This document shows positions 8,906-18,300 of a DNA stretch of 64,000 nt, in pieces. Both the position numbers and the translations under genes were made by a program. Below the pieces are notes generated by a model. It worked only from the letters and a program-made list of their open reading frames with translations. It searched no databases and was not told the origin of the DNA. Positions within the stretch are counted from its first letter, which is position 1. Each line of letters begins with the position of its first letter. The stretch lies in the NCBI GenBank assembly GCA_963669295.1, contig OY769938.1, positions 310,001-374,000 of the forward strand. Direction: 5' to 3'. Source of the stretch: G963669295 sp963669295. Its GTDB lineage: Bacteria > Bacteroidota > Bacteroidia > Flavobacteriales_D > CALLUQ01.

Positions 8906-10051
8906 ATGGAAACCGGAACAATACTCTCAATTGAAGAAAGTTACACCCAGGGGCTTTTGCAAAAAGATTCGGATGGAGCCACCATCCTTTGGAAAGACCT
9001 GGGAGCACTTAAAAAAGGAATCTTCATTGGTAGCCGTGTAAGTTTTGATATAGATAATACCAGTGGTGTAGAAATAGCCATTAACTTATTGGTGGTAGCT
9101 GAAGAACCCAATGAAATTACAGAAGACCATGGCGGAGACCTGGAAGTAATTGGTGAAACCCTCACCATAAGAAACAACGCCACTGTTAGTGGCAATGTTA
9201 CCGTAAGCGATGCCACCCTAATTGTAAGCGAAGGTGCAACAATTACTGGTAACATCATGTTAGAGCAAAGCAGTTCGCTCGACATCAATGCCACTGGCGG
9301 AGCTGTTAACGTAAACGGAGAAATACGTTGCGAAAATGCTATTTCGGTAAAAGTAGACGGTGCCATTGTAGGCAGCCACCTGCGCACTTATATTTGTAAC
9401 GGTGAAATTAGCTATACCAATAACAAAGTTGGGGGCACTGTTAAAGCACAGGAAGGACAAGGGTCCATAACCATTACCGACAATGAGGTAGAAGAAAATA
9501 TGCGGGCAAAAAACAACACTGGTAACATTGTAGCCAATAACAATGTTGTGAACCGAAACATACGTGTTGTTGGCAATTCAGGCACGATAGAACTTACTGG
9601 AAATCAGCTAGTAGAAAACCCTAACAATCCGCAAGACAACCAGCACAATTTGCGTATTGTTGAAAACAATGGAGCAGTAACTGCACGCAACAATAAGGTT
9701 GGGGGTAATTTAAGAACTGCCGGGAACACGCAAGACATTCATATTACCGACAACGAGGTAGAAACAAACATGCGTGTGGTAGACAATACTGGTACTATTC
9801 AGGCCAGTGGCAACCGCATTGACCGCAATGCTCGTTTTATCGATAACAACCATGTTAGCTTTAGTAGCAATAGGGTAAAAGTAAATTCAGGTAATCCCCA
9901 AAATAAGCACGACCTTAAAGTGGAAGGGAATACCGGTGATGTAACCATTACTGATAACGACATTGATGGGAACATGCGTATTGAAGATACTGGAGGGGCA
10001 TGTACCGAAAGTAACAATACGGTGGGAGGCAACAAATCTGGGTGCGAATAA
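8906..10051 (+). CDS. Cold-shock-like N-terminal domain fused to a polymer-forming-type beta-helix
   Basis: 381 residues with no signal peptide or membrane helix. Residues 1-70 (METGTILSIEE, then TQGLLQKDSDGATILW, GIFIGSRVSFDI) follow the strand pattern of a cold-shock/OB barrel, although the RNP aromatic residues are not conserved. From about 75 onward the protein is built of short repeats rich in Asn, Gly, Val and Thr (motifs such as NNKVGG, DNEVEENMR and GNTGDVTITDN), spaced as in a right-handed or bactofilin-like beta-helix. Several repeats come as pairs (NNPQDNQHN / SGNPQNKHD). The fusion is unusual; a cytoplasmic scaffold is a guess. It is monocistronic, with a terminator downstream. 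Confidence 0.6.
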   Translation: METGTILSIEESYTQGLLQKDSDGATILWKDLGALKKGIFIGSRVSFDIDNTSGVEIAINLLVVAEEPNEITEDHGGDLEVIGETLTIRNNATVSGNVTVSDATLIVSEGATITGNIMLEQSSSLDINATGGAVNVNGEIRCENAISVKVDGAIVGSHLRTYICNGEISYTNNKVGGTVKAQEGQGSITITDNEVEENMRAKNNTGNIVANNNVVNRNIRVVGNSGTIELTGNQLVENPNNPQDNQHNLRIVENNGAVTARNNKVGGNLRTAGNTQDIHITDNEVETNMRVVDNTGTIQASGNRIDRNARFIDNNHVSFSSNRVKVNSGNPQNKHDLKVEGNTGDVTITDNDIDGNMRIEDTGGACTESNNTVGGNKSGCE

Positions 10052-10080
10052 ATCGATCGTTATAAATCACAAATAAATTG

Positions 10081-10118
10081 GACCTGCTTACCAAATGGCG
10101 AGCAGGTTCTTTTGTTTT
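10081..10118 (+). terminator. Terminator after the beta-helix gene
   Basis: ACCTGCT (10082-10088) pairs with AGCAGGT (10101-10107) and the loop carries an inner CC/GG pair; the tract TTCTTTTGTTTTT follows. Confidence 0.7.
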
Positions 10119-10144
10119 TACAACCATAGTTTTTAGTAAATTAG
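10112..10144 (+). promoter_or_regulatory. Probable promoter for mutA
   Basis: TTG at 10112-10114, 22-nt spacer, and TAAATTAG at 10137-10144, one mismatch from TAnnTTTG. It lies about 20 nt before the chosen ATG at 10164 and overlaps the T-tract of the preceding terminator. Confidence 0.4.
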
Positions 10145-10163
10145 CCCTCGCAATTTGAGCGAC

Positions 10164-11624
10164 ATGAGCACAACCAACAAAGCCCTTTTTTCCGACTTCC
10201 CTCCCGTTTCAACAGAAGCATGGGAAGCTGCTATTGTAAAAGCGTTGAAGGGAAAAGACTATGAAGAAACCCTGGTTTGGAAAACCATTGAAGGCATTGA
10301 TGTACAACCCTATTACAGAAGTACAGGCAAGGAAGCTTCCGGAAATATGCCAGGAGAAGCCCCCTACCGAAGAGGGATAAAAATCAACAACAATGCCTGG
10401 GAAGTATGCTACAACACTATTGTAGATAGCGCTGCAAACACCAACCAGCAAGTGTTAAATATGCTGATGCAAGGTGCCAATGCCATTAACTTTAGTGGGC
10501 CTATAGAAGATACCGACACCATGGCGCGCTTGTTGCAAGAGGTGTTGATCGATATTATTAGTGTACGCTTCGAGCACACTCCCCCCCTTCAAACCCTGGA
10601 GCATTTCATGGCAGTAGTGCAACAAAAGAAGCTTGATGCAACTGCACTGCGTGGTGCATTTGCTTACGACCCATTGGGTCATTTATTGCGCCACGGCAAT
10701 TGGATGAACAGCGAAGCCGAAGACCTTGAACTGGCAGGAACACTCTTAAACAAAGTGAAACAAACTTTGCCGCATTACCGCAGCATCAACATCAATGGTC
10801 AATTGTACCATAATGCCGGTGCCTCAGTAGTGCAAGAATTGGCCTTTAGCCTGAGCCAAGGCAACGAATACCTTGCCCAACTTACTGCCCAACACATTAG
10901 CATCAACGACATCGTACCTCGTTTACAATTTACCTATGCGGTGGGCAGTCATTACTTTTTGGAAATTGCCAAATTGCGTGCCGCCCGAATATTGTGGAGT
11001 AAGATTGTTGCCGAATATCAACCCGCCTCCGATGGAGGCACCTTTATTCATTGCGAATCTTCTCAATGGAATAAAACAATATACGACCCCTATGTAAACA
11101 TGCTTCGCACCACCACCGAAGCCATGTCGGCTACCCTGGGAGGATGCGATAGTTTAACCTTACTGCCTTTCAATCACGCTTATACTTCTTCCAACGAATT
11201 TTCGGAGCGCATTGCCAAAAACATTCACATCATTTTGCAGGAAGAAAGCTATTTCAATAAAGTAGTTGACCCCGCAGCGGGCTCGTACTACATCGAAACG
11301 CTTACCGACCAGTTGGCAGAAAAGGCATGGGAGTTATTTAAAACGGTAGAAGCCAAAGGAGGCCTCCTAACCTGTGTTAAAGCAGGATGGATACAGGATG
11401 AAGTGGCAAAAACTGCTGCCCTGAAACAACAAATGATTGAAGCAGGTAGCATGGTGGTTTTAGGCGTCAATAAATACCCTAACAATAACGAGGTGATGCA
11501 TGAACAAGTAGCACACCAGGTGCATGCTCCTTCTTCCGGTACCAGTGTAAAACCATTGCAACTGCACCGGGCAGCACAACAGTTGGAACAAGAAAGATTA
11601 AAGCATGAACACGCTAACGCATAA
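10164..11624 (+). CDS. mutA: Methylmalonyl-CoA mutase small (beta) subunit
   Basis: 486 residues forming the TIM-barrel half of the mutase family. It pairs with MutB to interconvert succinyl-CoA and methylmalonyl-CoA in propionate metabolism. Family segments include the N-terminal LFSDFPPVSTEAW, LAFSLSQGNEYL, ATLGGCDSLTLLPF and VVDPAAGSYYIE. The chain ends after the barrel, so the degenerate cobalamin-binding domain found in longer small subunits (about 600 residues or more) is absent. The start was set at the ATG at 10164; a TTG three codons upstream is in frame but less likely. It is followed by a membrane-protein gene and then mutB on the same strand. Confidence 0.9.
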   Translation: MSTTNKALFSDFPPVSTEAWEAAIVKALKGKDYEETLVWKTIEGIDVQPYYRSTGKEASGNMPGEAPYRRGIKINNNAWEVCYNTIVDSAANTNQQVLNMLMQGANAINFSGPIEDTDTMARLLQEVLIDIISVRFEHTPPLQTLEHFMAVVQQKKLDATALRGAFAYDPLGHLLRHGNWMNSEAEDLELAGTLLNKVKQTLPHYRSININGQLYHNAGASVVQELAFSLSQGNEYLAQLTAQHISINDIVPRLQFTYAVGSHYFLEIAKLRAARILWSKIVAEYQPASDGGTFIHCESSQWNKTIYDPYVNMLRTTTEAMSATLGGCDSLTLLPFNHAYTSSNEFSERIAKNIHIILQEESYFNKVVDPAAGSYYIETLTDQLAEKAWELFKTVEAKGGLLTCVKAGWIQDEVAKTAALKQQMIEAGSMVVLGVNKYPNNNEVMHEQVAHQVHAPSSGTSVKPLQLHRAAQQLEQERLKHEHANA

Positions 11625-11712
11625 CCAACCCGAAATCATTGTCAGCACCAGTATCAATAACACTTTCCACCACTGAATATGAAGCCAGGCATTGGCTTCA
11701 AAAGTTGTTGTG

Positions 11713-13068
11713 ATGCGTGGGTTCACCATTGTTTTTTTTGCCATTAACTTCCTGTTGTGTGTGTTGTACATCGACTCAGGACAAAATGCCAACACCACCT
11801 CTCGTGCACTCCCTATCGTAACCCTATACGAATCAGGCACCTTACAAATAGATGCCTACCACGAACTTACCATCGATAAAAGCTATGTCGATGGTCATTA
11901 CTATTCCGACAAGGCACCATTGCCCACTTTTATTACCATTCCTTTTTTTGGGTTGGCACATGCCGTAGGAATAGTACAACCACAAGATGGGAGCTTGTTT
12001 GGTCGTGGTGTTTACCATGTAGGCGACGTAGTGTGCGGAGTTATTCCGTTTGTACTGTTCATCTTACTGGTATTTAAAACCATTCCTAAAACCGCACAGG
12101 TATCGCCAGTATTAATGAGTATGCTGCCACTATACGGGTGTTTTATTTTCGTGTATGCCGGTGCCTTCTTTGCTCATATTTTGGCCGGACTATTGCTAGT
12201 GCTCTCTTACCGACAGCTACAACAAAAAAACTTTTGGTGGGCAGGTACCTGGGTAAGCCTTGCATTTACTGCCGACTTTAGCATGGCCCTTGCTTTCCCC
12301 ATTTGGGCAATACTCATTTACCTCAACGAAAAACAATGGAAGCCCTCCTTGTACTTTCTGCTTGGCTTACTGCCTGGAGTAGGTGCCATACTGCTTTACA
12401 ACTATTGGCATACCGGGTCGCCTTTTCATTTAATGTACAAGTATGTGGCACAAGCATTTGCATCGGAAGAAGTACAGGCAAGCTATGGCTTTACCTACCC
12501 CAAGCCCAGCGCCATTTGGGGGTTATTGTTCAGCCAGTATAAAGGATTGTTCATATACATGCCTGTATTGCTCTTTGTGGCCTGGTACTTCCTTGCACGA
12601 CTTCGTAAACAACTGGCATTGTTTAAACATTATGTGCTGGCATTGTTTGTTGCTATGGTACTGCTTTTTGCCTCGCATGCGCTTTGGTGGGGTGGTTGGA
12701 CCTGGGGCCCAAGGCACCTTATCCCCATGGGTATGCTATTGGCCTATGCCGGCATCAAACACATTGCCATGCGGCCTCCACACAAGGCATTGCTTTGGGC
12801 CATCATTGGAGCTGGGGTACTCCTCACGTTCCTTGCTAAATTCAGCTTGCGGTACTCGGTTCCATCACACATAGAATGGCCTGTGCCCTACTTGCTTCCA
12901 AAATTCTTCAATGGCCAGCACAACCCATACAACCTACTCACCCAACAACTGAACACCTCTCCTACTACATCCATGGTTGTTTGGTTGTTACTCTTCATTA
13001 GTTCAGTGATATTCTTAAGTTTGTGGTACAAAAGAAAAACAGCATGCGACCCGACTTCTCAGGCATAA
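11713..13068 (+). CDS. Polytopic membrane protein, possible GT-C type glycosyltransferase
   Basis: 451 residues with about ten hydrophobic helices and a periplasmic-type first loop containing HYYSDKAPLPTF, a motif pattern (Y-Y-S-D-K-x-P near the first luminal loop) common in ArnT/PMT-like glycosyltransferases and their relatives. Later loops contain SHALWWGGWTWGPRHLIP, also seen in such proteins. The sugar donor and acceptor cannot be told. I use the ATG at 11713; a TTG at 11692 is in frame. The gene sits between mutA and mutB and its 3' end overlaps mutB by 25 nt, so it is co-transcribed with the mutase although no metabolic link is obvious. Confidence 0.65.
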   Translation: MRGFTIVFFAINFLLCVLYIDSGQNANTTSRALPIVTLYESGTLQIDAYHELTIDKSYVDGHYYSDKAPLPTFITIPFFGLAHAVGIVQPQDGSLFGRGVYHVGDVVCGVIPFVLFILLVFKTIPKTAQVSPVLMSMLPLYGCFIFVYAGAFFAHILAGLLLVLSYRQLQQKNFWWAGTWVSLAFTADFSMALAFPIWAILIYLNEKQWKPSLYFLLGLLPGVGAILLYNYWHTGSPFHLMYKYVAQAFASEEVQASYGFTYPKPSAIWGLLFSQYKGLFIYMPVLLFVAWYFLARLRKQLALFKHYVLALFVAMVLLFASHALWWGGWTWGPRHLIPMGMLLAYAGIKHIAMRPPHKALLWAIIGAGVLLTFLAKFSLRYSVPSHIEWPVPYLLPKFFNGQHNPYNLLTQQLNTSPTTSMVVWLLLFISSVIFLSLWYKRKTACDPTSQA

Positions 13069-15203
13069 CATACACCCCCAAAAAAGAATCGACGCAAACA
13101 TTTGAAGCGTGGATGGAAGCCAACGGCATTGATTACGATTGGATGACCCCCGAGCAAATTCCAGTAAAACCAGTGTACGACCTCAGCGATTTAGAAGGAT
13201 TAGAACACCTGGAATATGCCGCTGGAGTTCCCCCTTATTTGCAAGGCCCCTATGCAACAATGTATGCAGTACGTCCGTGGACCATTCGTCAATACGCAGG
13301 ATTCAGTACGGCCGAAGAGTCTAACGCTTTTTACCGACGTAACCTTGCGGCCGGGCAAAAGGGACTATCGGTGGCTTTCGATTTAGCCACACACAGAGGA
13401 TATGACTCCGACCACCCAAGAGTAACCGGTGATGTGGGCATGGCAGGTGTAGCCATCGACTCCATTCTCGACATGAAGATTTTGTTCGATCAAATTCCGC
13501 TCGATAAAATGTCGGTATCCATGACCATGAATGGGGCGGTAATACCCATCATGGCTTTTTACATTGTAGCTGCCGAAGAACAAGGAGTAGCGCCCGAACA
13601 ACTTTCGGGTACTATACAAAACGATATCCTTAAAGAATTCATGGTGCGCAACACTTACATTTATCCGCCCCAACACTCCATGCGCATCATTGCTGACATC
13701 TTTAAGTACACCTCGAAAAACATGCCCAAATTCAACTCTATCAGCATCTCAGGGTACCACATGCAAGAAGCTGGTGCTACTGCTGATATTGAATTGGCAT
13801 ACACCCTGGCCGATGGATTAGAATACATTAAAACAGGCATTGCTTCAGGACTTCATATTGATGACTTTGCACCAAGGTTATCGTTCTTTTGGGCTGTGGG
13901 CATGAATCACTTCATGGAAATTGCCAAAATGCGTGCAGCGCGAATGTTATGGGCAAAAATTGTGAAGCAATTTAACCCTAAAAATCCCAAGTCGTTGGCC
14001 CTACGTACCCACTGCCAAACCTCTGGATGGAGCCTAACCGAACAAGATCCTTTCAACAATGTGGCGCGCACTTGCATCGAAGCAATGGCAGCTGCGTTGG
14101 GCGGCACACAATCGCTACACACCAATGCATTGGATGAAGCCATTGCCCTGCCTACCGATTTCTCGGCACGCATTGCTAGAAATACACAAATTTATTTGCA
14201 AGAAGAAACAGAAATATGCAGGGCCATCGATCCATGGGCAGGATCGTACTATGTAGAACGACTTACCCATGAACTGGCACACAGGGCCTGGCAACTAATT
14301 GAAGAAGTGGAGGAATTGGGAGGCATGGCCAAAGCCATTGAAACAGGGTTGCCTAAGATGCGTATTGAGGAAGCTGCCGCCAGAAAACAGGCGCGTATTG
14401 ATGCGGGCAAAGATGTAATTGTGGGAGTTAACCAATATCAATTGGAAAAAGAAGACGACATCGACATCTTAGAAGTAGACAATACCAAAGTACGTGCTGC
14501 CCAGGTAGAGCGGTTGGCACAATTGAAAGCCGAACGAAATACGGAGGAGGTTGAAGCTGCGTTAGCCAGGTTAGCAACCATCGCTGCTGGAAGTGAAGGC
14601 AACTTGCTGGAAGCTGCAGTAGATGCAGCAAGAAAACGCGCATCGTTGGGAGAAATTACACAAGCCATGGAGCAATCCTTTGGGCGATATAAAGCTACTG
14701 TACGCTCGGTATCGGGCGTTTATTCATCAGAAGCCATGGAAGATCAAAACTTTATTAAGGCCAAAACAATGGCCGATCAATTTGCAGCACTGGAAGGGCG
14801 AAGGCCACGAATTATGGTAGCAAAAATGGGACAGGACGGACACGACCGTGGTGCCAAAGTAATTTCTACTTCATTTGCCGATATTGGCTTTGATGTAGAC
14901 ATTGGCCCCTTGTTTCAAACCCCTGATGAAGCTGCAAAACAAGCGGTAGAAAATGATGTACATATCCTCGGTATTTCTTCATTGGCTGGTGGACATAAAA
15001 CACTTATCCCTCAAGTCATCGAAGCGCTAGGCAAATTGGGAAGGCCTGATATCATGGTCATTGCTGGAGGGGTAATTCCATCGCAAGATTACGACTTCCT
15101 ATTCAACGCTGGAGTAGCTGGGGTATTTGGCCCGGGAACGGTGATCTCCAAGGCCGCACAAGACATCCTGCAAATTTTAATTGATAGCTTTAACGAAGCA
15201 TAA
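13044..15203 (+). CDS. mutB: Methylmalonyl-CoA mutase large (alpha) subunit, B12-binding
   Basis: 719 residues, full length. The N-terminal TIM barrel (about 30-550) contains the substrate-binding RPWTIRQYAGFSTAEESN and GLSVAFDLATHRGYDSD. The C-terminal cobalamin-binding domain (about 585-715) has GQDGHDRGAK, where His600 is the cobalt ligand, and then SSLAGGHKTL and GVIPSQDY. It catalyses the radical rearrangement of methylmalonyl-CoA to succinyl-CoA. The start is the ATG at 13044 (MRPDFSG); a GTG 21 nt upstream is less likely. It is the last gene of the mutA operon; the G-protein chaperone MeaB is encoded separately at 36275. Confidence 0.96.
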   Translation: MRPDFSGITYTPKKESTQTFEAWMEANGIDYDWMTPEQIPVKPVYDLSDLEGLEHLEYAAGVPPYLQGPYATMYAVRPWTIRQYAGFSTAEESNAFYRRNLAAGQKGLSVAFDLATHRGYDSDHPRVTGDVGMAGVAIDSILDMKILFDQIPLDKMSVSMTMNGAVIPIMAFYIVAAEEQGVAPEQLSGTIQNDILKEFMVRNTYIYPPQHSMRIIADIFKYTSKNMPKFNSISISGYHMQEAGATADIELAYTLADGLEYIKTGIASGLHIDDFAPRLSFFWAVGMNHFMEIAKMRAARMLWAKIVKQFNPKNPKSLALRTHCQTSGWSLTEQDPFNNVARTCIEAMAAALGGTQSLHTNALDEAIALPTDFSARIARNTQIYLQEETEICRAIDPWAGSYYVERLTHELAHRAWQLIEEVEELGGMAKAIETGLPKMRIEEAAARKQARIDAGKDVIVGVNQYQLEKEDDIDILEVDNTKVRAAQVERLAQLKAERNTEEVEAALARLATIAAGSEGNLLEAAVDAARKRASLGEITQAMEQSFGRYKATVRSVSGVYSSEAMEDQNFIKAKTMADQFAALEGRRPRIMVAKMGQDGHDRGAKVISTSFADIGFDVDIGPLFQTPDEAAKQAVENDVHILGISSLAGGHKTLIPQVIEALGKLGRPDIMVIAGGVIPSQDYDFLFNAGVAGVFGPGTVISKAAQDILQILIDSFNEA

Positions 15204-15204
15204 A

Positions 15205-15230
15205 AAGAGGGCAGAAAAATCTGCCCTCTT
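15205..15230 (-). terminator. Terminator between convergent mutB and the FN3 adhesin gene
   Basis: Perfect 11-bp stem, 15205-15215 with 15220-15230, and a 4-nt loop. The T-tract is better on the minus strand (TTTTTA), so it probably serves the adhesin gene best, but the stem could stop mutB transcripts too. Confidence 0.7.
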
Positions 15231-15241
15231 CCCTCATCCAT

Positions 15242-15286
15242 CTACGAACATCTACCCCGGAATATAATCCGGAAAGATCATCGTAG
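15242..15286 (-). other. Nested hairpin in the adhesin 3' UTR
   Basis: Outer arms CTACGA (15242-15247) and TCGTAG (15281-15286) enclose an inner CCGGA (15257-15261)/TCCGG (15268-15272) hairpin. It lies between the adhesin stop and its terminator. A similar CCGGATTA...CCGGG hairpin beside a terminator occurs at 19900-19921. Confidence 0.4.
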
Positions 15287-15318
15287 CTCTTTATTTGCGG
15301 CAACATATACCATGCTGC

Positions 15319-18300
15319 CTATTGCTTAATGGCTTTTACGTATACACGTTTGCCTGCTGTATTGCGCAATTCAATGCTATATACCCCAGGTGCCTCATCA
15401 AGATGAATAATGGTTTGATCGGTATTGCGAACTGTGCTTTTCATCACTTCCTGTCCCAGGCCATTGTACACAGTAACATATACTTCTTCCAACACAACAC
15501 CGAAGTGCATAACCAACCTTCCATCCCTGGTAGGATTAGGATAAGCATTAAAGTTACTGCCAAAGCTTTGCTCTACAATACCCACTGAGCCATCGCTATA
15601 ACAAGCCGAAGTATCCACACATCCATTAATGCTCACTTCTACTGCGTAGTTACCATTGTCGGGAATAACGAAAGTACTGTTCGTTTCGCCAGTAATGGGT
15701 GCATAACCATTGTCGCAATCCAACCATTGGTAAGTGGCTCCCACCTGATTGGCCGTTAACGTGGTTCCATTTTGGGTAACAGTAGTATCGGCCTGGCTAA
15801 TGTTGAGCACCAACGTGTGGATAGAATCACACCCTAATGCATTGGTGTAGCTAGCATTGTAAGTGCCCGAAGTGGTATAAGTCACTCCGTTCACCGGCCA
15901 GGTATATGCATCACAAGCAGTGATCATTTCATCTACCTGATTGCTGTGGTTAATGGTGAGATGCAAGGTGGCCACAGAATCGCAACCCAATACATTGGTC
16001 AACATAGCGGTATAGGTACCGCCAGAGGTGTAGTTCACCCCATTGGCCGACCAGGTATAACTGTCGCAAACAGTTACCGTTTCATTACCACTATTGCTAT
16101 TCTGTATCGTAAGGTTTAACGTCACCACACTATCGCAACCCAATGCGTTGGTCAAGGTAGCGGTATAGGTACCTCCAGAAGTATAGTTCACCCCATTGGC
16201 CGACCAGGTATAACTGTCGCAAACAGTTACCGTTTCATTACCACTATTGCTATTCTGTATCGTAAGGTTTAACGTCACCACACTATCGCAACCTAATGCA
16301 TTGGTCAACGTAGCGGTATAGGTACCTCCAGAAGTATAGCTCACCCCATTGGCCGACCAGGTATAACTGTCGCAAACAGTTACCGTTTCGCTACCACTAT
16401 TGCTATTCTGTATCGTCAGGTTTAACGTCACCACACTATCACAACCCAATGCGTTGGTCAAGGTAGCTGTGTAGGTGCCACCAGAGGTATAATTCACCCC
16501 ATTGGCCGACCAGGTATAACTGTCGCAAACAGTTACCGTTTCGCTGCCACTATTGCTATTCTGTATCGTAAGGTTTAACGTCACCACACTATCACAACCC
16601 AATGCGTTGGTCAAGGTAGCCGTATAGGTACCGCCAGTGGTATAATTCACCCCGTTAGCCGGCCAGGTATAATCATCGCAAACCGTCACTATTTCACTAC
16701 CACTGTTGCTGTTGTATATGGTAAGGTTTACCGTTACAATACTATCACAACCATTGATGTTGGAAATCGTGTCAGAGTAGGTACCGGTAGCTGTCCACTG
16801 ATACAACCCACTGGGCGAAGTATAGCTATCGCAACTTGTTGGGCTTATGTTGCCAAAAGAGGCACTACAAATAAAAGTATCGGTCGAAAAGCTCCATACA
16901 TCCGACCATGCTGAATAGTAACCTCCATTGATGCTACGTACTCGCCAATAATAGGTATCATCTATTGTTAACCCAGAGGTAGTATAGCCAGACGACACGG
17001 TGCTTTGCATCGTAGTAGTACCAAAAGTTTGATCGGTTCCGTATTGCAACTCATATTCCAAAGCATTTGCCGCATCACCCCAATCAAACGTCACCGGGTT
17101 GTTGATGAAGTTTGCTCCATTGGCCGGTGCAATTAGCATAGGCACCTCTGGGTTAGGAATGTTGTTTCCTGTTGAAAATACACGCGAACGCCATTCCGAA
17201 GTATCTACCGCATTCACAGCCCGAACACGCCAATGATAGGTTTGATTGGCCAACAAGGCTCCGGTTGGATGGTAGGTACTGCCACTGTTATTGGCTGTGC
17301 CAGTGTACCCTTCTAACTTGTACTGCAACAATGGTGAATTGAACAGGTTGGTAGTGTCCCATTCCGCTTCATAATAATCTACATAGTGGTGCGAATCCCA
17401 ATCGAGTCCAACACCTGCAACAGGAACATTAACAGCCATATCCATTGGGCTATCTAAGTTAATATGATCGTAGGTAGTAAACGACCATACTGAACTCCAT
17501 CCCGAAGTATCCACTGCGTTAAGCACCCGCACCCGCCAGTAGTAGGTTGTTCCAAAGTACAAGTTCTCGTAATGCTCTTCTGTATCTCCAAAGCCATCAG
17601 CGTTAGTAAGATAAACTTCCTGGTGGGTACGGAAAGCTGGTGAATTAAAGGCCAGCGATGTATCCAATTGCAACTCGTAAAAGTCAGCCCTAAGATGAGG
17701 TGCCCAATCCAGCGTTAAACCAGTCCATTGATCAGATTGGTCGGCAGGAGCGGTTAGCGCTATAGTATTAATGGTGGTAAACGATCTTAACGTGCTCCAT
17801 GCCGAGGTATCTACCGCATTGATGGCTCGAACACGCCAGTAGTAAACAGTACCAAAATAAAGATCTACATAAAGCTGCTCTGTGTCAGCATTACCATCAG
17901 AGGCATTGATATATGTTTCCTGGTGGGTTTGAAAATGTGGTGAATTAAACAGTGAAGTACTATCCAGCTGGAATTGATAAAAATCTACCCCTTCATGAGC
18001 ATCCCAATCAAAAAGTACCCCAGTGGCTTCTATCGCTTGATCTGCTGGAGAATTTAATGCTACTTCATCAAAAGTGGTAAAGTTGCGCACTGTTCCCCAA
18101 TCCGAAGTATCGACTGCATTAATCGCCCGAACACGCCAGTAATAAACAGTACCAAAATAAAGGTCTTCAAAGTACTCTTTAGTATCCGAATTATGATCAT
18201 AATTGGTCTGGTAAGTCTCCTGGTGGGTTTGTAAAGCCGAAGAGTTAAACGACAGGGTCGTATCCAATTGAAACTCATAAAAGTCAACTCCTTCATGAGC

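Noticed and set aside
11598..11840. 80-residue minus-strand frame ending in a hydrophobic helix, between mutA and the membrane gene
   Set aside because: It overlaps the coding ends of both plus-strand genes; the hydrophobic tail may be chance, and there is no promoter or start support.
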